Assembly: GCA_963580455.1 (NCBI GenBank)
Contig: OY756968.1
Coordinates: 8,593,544-8,657,543 of the forward strand
From: Euonymus europaeus
Taxonomy: Eukaryota > Streptophyta > Magnoliopsida > Celastrales > Celastraceae
Length of the DNA: 64,000 nucleotides
Reading direction: 5' to 3'
Shown here: positions 60,632-64,000 of the stretch, piece after piece
Layout of the letters: each line of letters opens with the position of its first letter
Numbering within the stretch: position 1 is the stretch's first letter
Made by a program: the position numbers and the translations under genes
Notes under the pieces: generated by a model
Seen by the model: only the letters and a program-made list of their open reading frames with translations
Databases searched by the model: none
Told to the model about the DNA's origin: nothing

Positions 60632-60870
60632 GTTCTTTCCGTGAGGAAGCTTATATGCGACCTCCTTCTAGTTTGTCTCATTCTCTTGGCTATGTTCGTC
60701 GATTGCGCAAGGCTCTCTATGGTCTTAAACAAACTTCTTAAGCCTGATGTGATTATTTCTGGGAAGCTGTCACTCAGTTTGGATTTTGTCGTAGTGCTAA
60801 TGATTCAGCTCTCTTTCTTTATCATACTAATGCTGGTATATCATATATGGCAAACTGAGAAGTGAATGCT
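60632..60870 (+). pseudogene. Plus-strand copia B: RT remnant
   Basis: Resumes the RT frame broken at 49562: REEAYMRPPSSLSHS, then RRLRKALYGLKQTS followed by a stop, and GFCRSANDSALSLYHTNAGI in another frame. Homology stops before the YVDD motif, so the rest of RT, RNase H and the 3' LTR are absent. Confidence 0.85.
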
Positions 60871-60920
60871 TATCATACTAGTTGTCTTCTCATACCTTGT
60901 TATTGTTAAGCAACTCTAGT

Positions 60921-61255
60921 GACAACATATTCTCCAAATTTTTCACTTTCCTAATTGAGTCCACTTATATTACATAAAAAATAAAATCACAAATTCATTC
61001 ACATAATCAAAATATGTCTTTCATTACAGTCACATAAGCAAAACACAAATTCTTATACATTTTTCCCCTTCTCCATTAACAAAATCTCTAAATATCAATT
61101 GTCCCTCATCCATTCTCCAACAAAAATATGCCAAAATCAATATTGAGTCTCACATATTTTACAAAAAGTAAACCACATACTCATTCACATTATCAAAATC
61201 TATCTCACAATACAATCAAATCAGTAGAAACACATACTATCATTCATTATCTAAT
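60921..61255. repeat. Degenerate two-copy direct repeat, period about 185 bp
   Basis: 'attgagtc.cac.tattttaca(a)aa', 'attcacat.atcaaaat.t.tc' and 'aaacaca.a.tctta' recur at the same spacing. Non-coding. Confidence 0.45.
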
Positions 61256-62500
61256 ACCATTTTCAAGAGTCACATTGTACAGGCTTAAGCCACTACATAT
61301 ACGTTGTTGATGATCCTTGAGTTGTGTTGTAAGAGAAATCTCTTTACTATGGCTAGACATTATATATAACCTCCACAAATAAGAATCACTAACTAGGTTC
61401 TGCGTTCTGCATCTCTTGAAGCCTGTGTTTGGTGGGCTTGATCATTGAGAAGGAGAATAAGAATCAGATATTTTCATATCATAATAATACATTTTGGAAG
61501 AGCGGTAGGTATGAATTCCTACAGAATAACTCTTTTTGTTTTATCAAGGACCGAATCTCTTTTTTGCAACAAAGGAAGGCAGCAAATATTAATTCATTTA
61601 ATTATTATAATAACTTTAAGGTGAAAGACAAATTGCCCAAAAAAGGCCAAGGGGTTGCATAAATATATTATGTGTGGCAATCATATGCACAAGCACACAT
61701 ACCATCTACACACACACACACATGTGTATATATATATCTATACACATATATTTATATATACATATATTTGTGATTAAATGCATGTCTTTCAATGGTGTGT
61801 TTTAACCTACCTAGAATATTCCCCTGCACTCGTTCTTCAATAATTTTTCTCCTGAAATGATATTATTTCAAAAATAAATTAATATAGTATCATATCCAGG
61901 GCATGCTGGTCATAAGAACTTCTTTCATTTCTTTTAATTTTAATTTTTTTTGAGCTGTTTGGATTAATTAACAAGACTTGTAAAGTGCTTACTAATTAGC
62001 CTTAACAGCTAGACTGACTAACTATTTTTATTTGTATAATATGCAAGCATCTTGGCTTGTAATTTACAAATATAAATGTGTACTGCTTTTTGAGCAGCCA
62101 GAATCACAGTGGATTTTAGGAGCTTGTAGCTCAAGGTCCAAATTAAATTTTTTTTCTCTTTAATTGTACTTTTCTGCTCCAATTGAATTTGTTCTTGTTT
62201 AGTTACAAAAAAATTATATATAAAAGCAGCTTAATTATATATTAATGGAGGTGTACATCAGTGCACTGCAGTGCAACCGACTTGTCTAATATATAAACAT
62301 GCATGCAGCATATATGCATAAACAAGTGTATATATATATATATATGAATCAAATATATTGTTGAATGCTAATTTGTTCCCATTAATATAATTATTGTGTT
62401 AACAAATAGAAAATACAGAATGTAATTTTATTATTGGGAGATAGACAAATTAATGACAGCTAATTACATAAATGAAATGCTGAGAATGAGAGCGAAGATG
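61256..62500. other. AT-rich gene-flanking DNA; no gene seen
   Basis: Contains (CA)n/(TA)n microsatellites at 61690-61765 and 62331-62344. An ORF at 61429-61662 has no recognisable feature. The nearby 'gtttggtgggcttgatcattgagaagg' region resembles a MITE end, but no partner was found. Confidence 0.5.
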
Positions 62501-62513
62501 GATGGGCTTCAAT

Positions 62514-62777
62514 TCACGAGGCCTGGCGATAGATTTGTGTCTCGGATTCGGAGACTCGGTTCTCATGGAACTTTGTGATGAAAGCAGAGGCTTTCAAATT
62601 GATATTGGGGTCAGCCACCCACCGTCCCTTGTAGTCTTCATCGCTTGGCCACACCTTCCGAGCACCACTACCACTTGTTGCTTCATTATCATCCACCTGC
62701 TGCCCTGATCCTCTTCGAGGCTTTGAAGATTTGAAAATATTGAACACTGAATACTTCTTTTGCCTGACTCCTCCCAT
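62514..62777 (-). CDS. Small conserved plant protein (unknown function), 87 aa
   Basis: An intact single-exon ORF. I chose ATG 62777 (MGGVRQKKYSVFNIFK); an in-frame ATG five codons upstream (62792) is possible. The protein has a basic, aromatic start (KYSVFNIFKSSKPRRGSG), a polar middle and a conserved C-terminal block, KVWPSDEDYKGRWVADPNIN then KASAFITKFHENRVSESE. To my knowledge this matches a family of short, uncharacterised angiosperm proteins with a VWPSDED..WVA.P.ID.KAS.FI.KFH signature. No signal peptide or membrane segment. It is the only ORF here with an undamaged family pattern and no transposon features. The product is probably soluble; its function is unknown. Confidence 0.75.
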   Translation of the reverse strand: MGGVRQKKYSVFNIFKSSKPRRGSGQQVDDNEATSGSGARKVWPSDEDYKGRWVADPNINLKASAFITKFHENRVSESETQIYRQAS

Positions 62778-62808
62778 TATCACACTTGACACTACTCAAC
62801 TACTGTTG

Positions 62809-62819
62809 TCTATATATAT
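62809..62819 (-). promoter_or_regulatory. Candidate TATA box of the small gene
   Basis: The minus strand reads AATATATATAG at 62819-62809, about 35 bp upstream of the chosen ATG. If used, transcription would start near 62785. That leaves a very short leader and disfavours the ATG at 62792. Other start sites further upstream cannot be excluded. Confidence 0.35.
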
Positions 62820-62829
62820 TGAGATGAAT

Positions 62830-64000
62830 TGGCATGCATGAACCTGTGAGTTGTGACTCCAATTTATAGTGGGGGAGGCCAGCTAGCTTGATATATGAGA
62901 GAATAATATTATTATATTTTTCATAAATTAGGCGCAGAATCCTGATGATTCAACTTTCTAAGGGTGTGGATGGTCCTCATCAAATGATCCCCCTGCCATA
63001 TAAATGTTGCTAAAACTTTAAGGGACACCCACATGCGTTTGTGATATATGATCCCTAGCTTTTCATTATTGACCAAACCATTAACTCTGCTGCCTGGTAC
63101 CTACTCAATAATCAGTAATAATAATATTAATAATTATTATTATTATTTGGCTTCATTTGAATTTTTCAATTAAAATTGCATGTTTGTTTCTTCATTTATA
63201 TTTACTAAAGCCAATCAAACCATTTACATTATTATTATTATTATTCTCTCACAGCATCTAAGAAAAATACAACCTGTGTAACTTTAATGAAATATCTTGA
63301 AAACTTCATACATAATGTAATGTACTCAGATCCACGGAACTACTACTTTTATTATTCCACTTTACTTTTAATAACATAACATAAACAAGCAAGTGCAAGT
63401 GCATCCGTTCTTTCTTTTCAGAAGTTGCTAGCTACACACTATTAATGCTTTCCTGCTGTAATCGACTAAACTGATTACTTCAAACTAATTTATTAGATTA
63501 ACAAATAAATTAAGCCATTGAAACTCAAATTCCGCCTAAAAATAACAGAAAATTCCTCACCAGATTGTTCATTGGTCGACAGCTATCGTCTAACTTGCCA
63601 ATTTTCAGAATATATTAAGAAAAGTGTTTCTAGAAAGATGCTGATTAATTAATTAATCAGTTAGTTAAGGGGAGTGGAGTGGAGTGGGAAACCCAATTCT
63701 TTTGTTTTGCCCTTTTATTTTGCTAACTTAAGACCATCTACCGCAAAAATTTTAGATCTTCAATTTTTGTGCACCTTTTAAGAATTTATAATTTTTCAAA
63801 CAGCAATACATCCACACATCAGACACTCTAAATCATTTTAATGTTCATTTATACTATCATTTTTATTAATTTAAAGACACTATATTTTACAACTACTGAT
63901 GCATGTCAAAATACTAATATATTGTATAGTAATCAATTGACATAATAGTATAGTATTATAATAATGAAGTATCTAAATTGTGTGGGTATGATTGTGGCTG
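62830..64000. other. AT-rich upstream/intergenic DNA; no gene seen
   Basis: Simple repeats (AAT/ATT)n at 63114-63149 and 63226-63246, (TTAA)n near 63645. No domain-bearing ORF, LTR or terminal inverted repeat was recognised. 62830-63060 may hold upstream regulatory sequence of the small minus-strand gene. Confidence 0.5.

Noticed and set aside
61429..61662. 77-codon plus-strand ORF
   Set aside because: No recognisable motif, AT-rich composition, near a MITE-like stretch; chance ORF is the simplest view.

Overview
This is plant nuclear DNA, most likely from a eudicot. The evidence is an AT-rich background, layered Ty1/copia and Ty3/gypsy LTR retrotransposons with plant-type initiator-Met tRNA primer sites, Mutator-like and hAT transposons, a captured plant class II histone deacetylase (HDA15 type) and one small plant-specific gene. 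I cannot name the genus. No bacterial operons, rRNA, tRNA or CRISPR arrays are present. Nearly everything is transposable-element sequence. The only credible intact host gene is a small minus-strand gene at 62.5-62.8 kb.

Layout, left half. 1-1490: end of a Mutator-like element (MULE) with the N-terminal part of its transposase, sitting in the LTR of a decayed copia element (1491-10535, minus). That copia's leader holds a non-autonomous hAT element (7600-8421) with a perfect 8-bp target duplication. 11150-20220: an older decayed copia (minus) split in its integrase by a younger, nearly complete copia (11792-18313, minus, TSD TAAGA). 21.08-21.44 kb: a long foldback, next to a copia primer site and LTR remnant. 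22402-26368: a gag/protease-only LTR element (TR-GAG type, TSD GTGAT) with GC-rich hairpin repeats. 26614-29227: a small LTR element (TSD GTTGT) carrying a processed, frameshifted HDA15-like fragment.

Layout, right half. 30308-43017: a chromovirus-like gypsy element (minus). Its gag is tandemly duplicated in frame, and its left LTR has expanded into nine tandem units of about 480 bp joined by primer-binding-site-like linkers. 43.8-60.9 kb: a decayed plus-strand copia broken into three pieces by two insertions. The first (44.68-48.10 kb) contains a MULE terminus. The second (49563-60631, TSD GTTCT) is an 11-kb LARD-type element with no coding capacity, itself carrying a solo gypsy LTR (TSD AGGTT) and a long-TIR MITE. 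60.9-64 kb is AT-rich gene-flanking DNA with microsatellites and the small gene.

The window is therefore a stratified record of insertions, with at least five exact target-site duplications readable directly. The features most worth following are the LTR-derived tandem array with built-in primer-site motifs, the in-frame gag duplication, the HDA15 transduction, and the GC hairpin array in the TR-GAG element. All element proteins seen are broken by stops or frameshifts, except the MULE transposase segment, which is open as far as the window shows.
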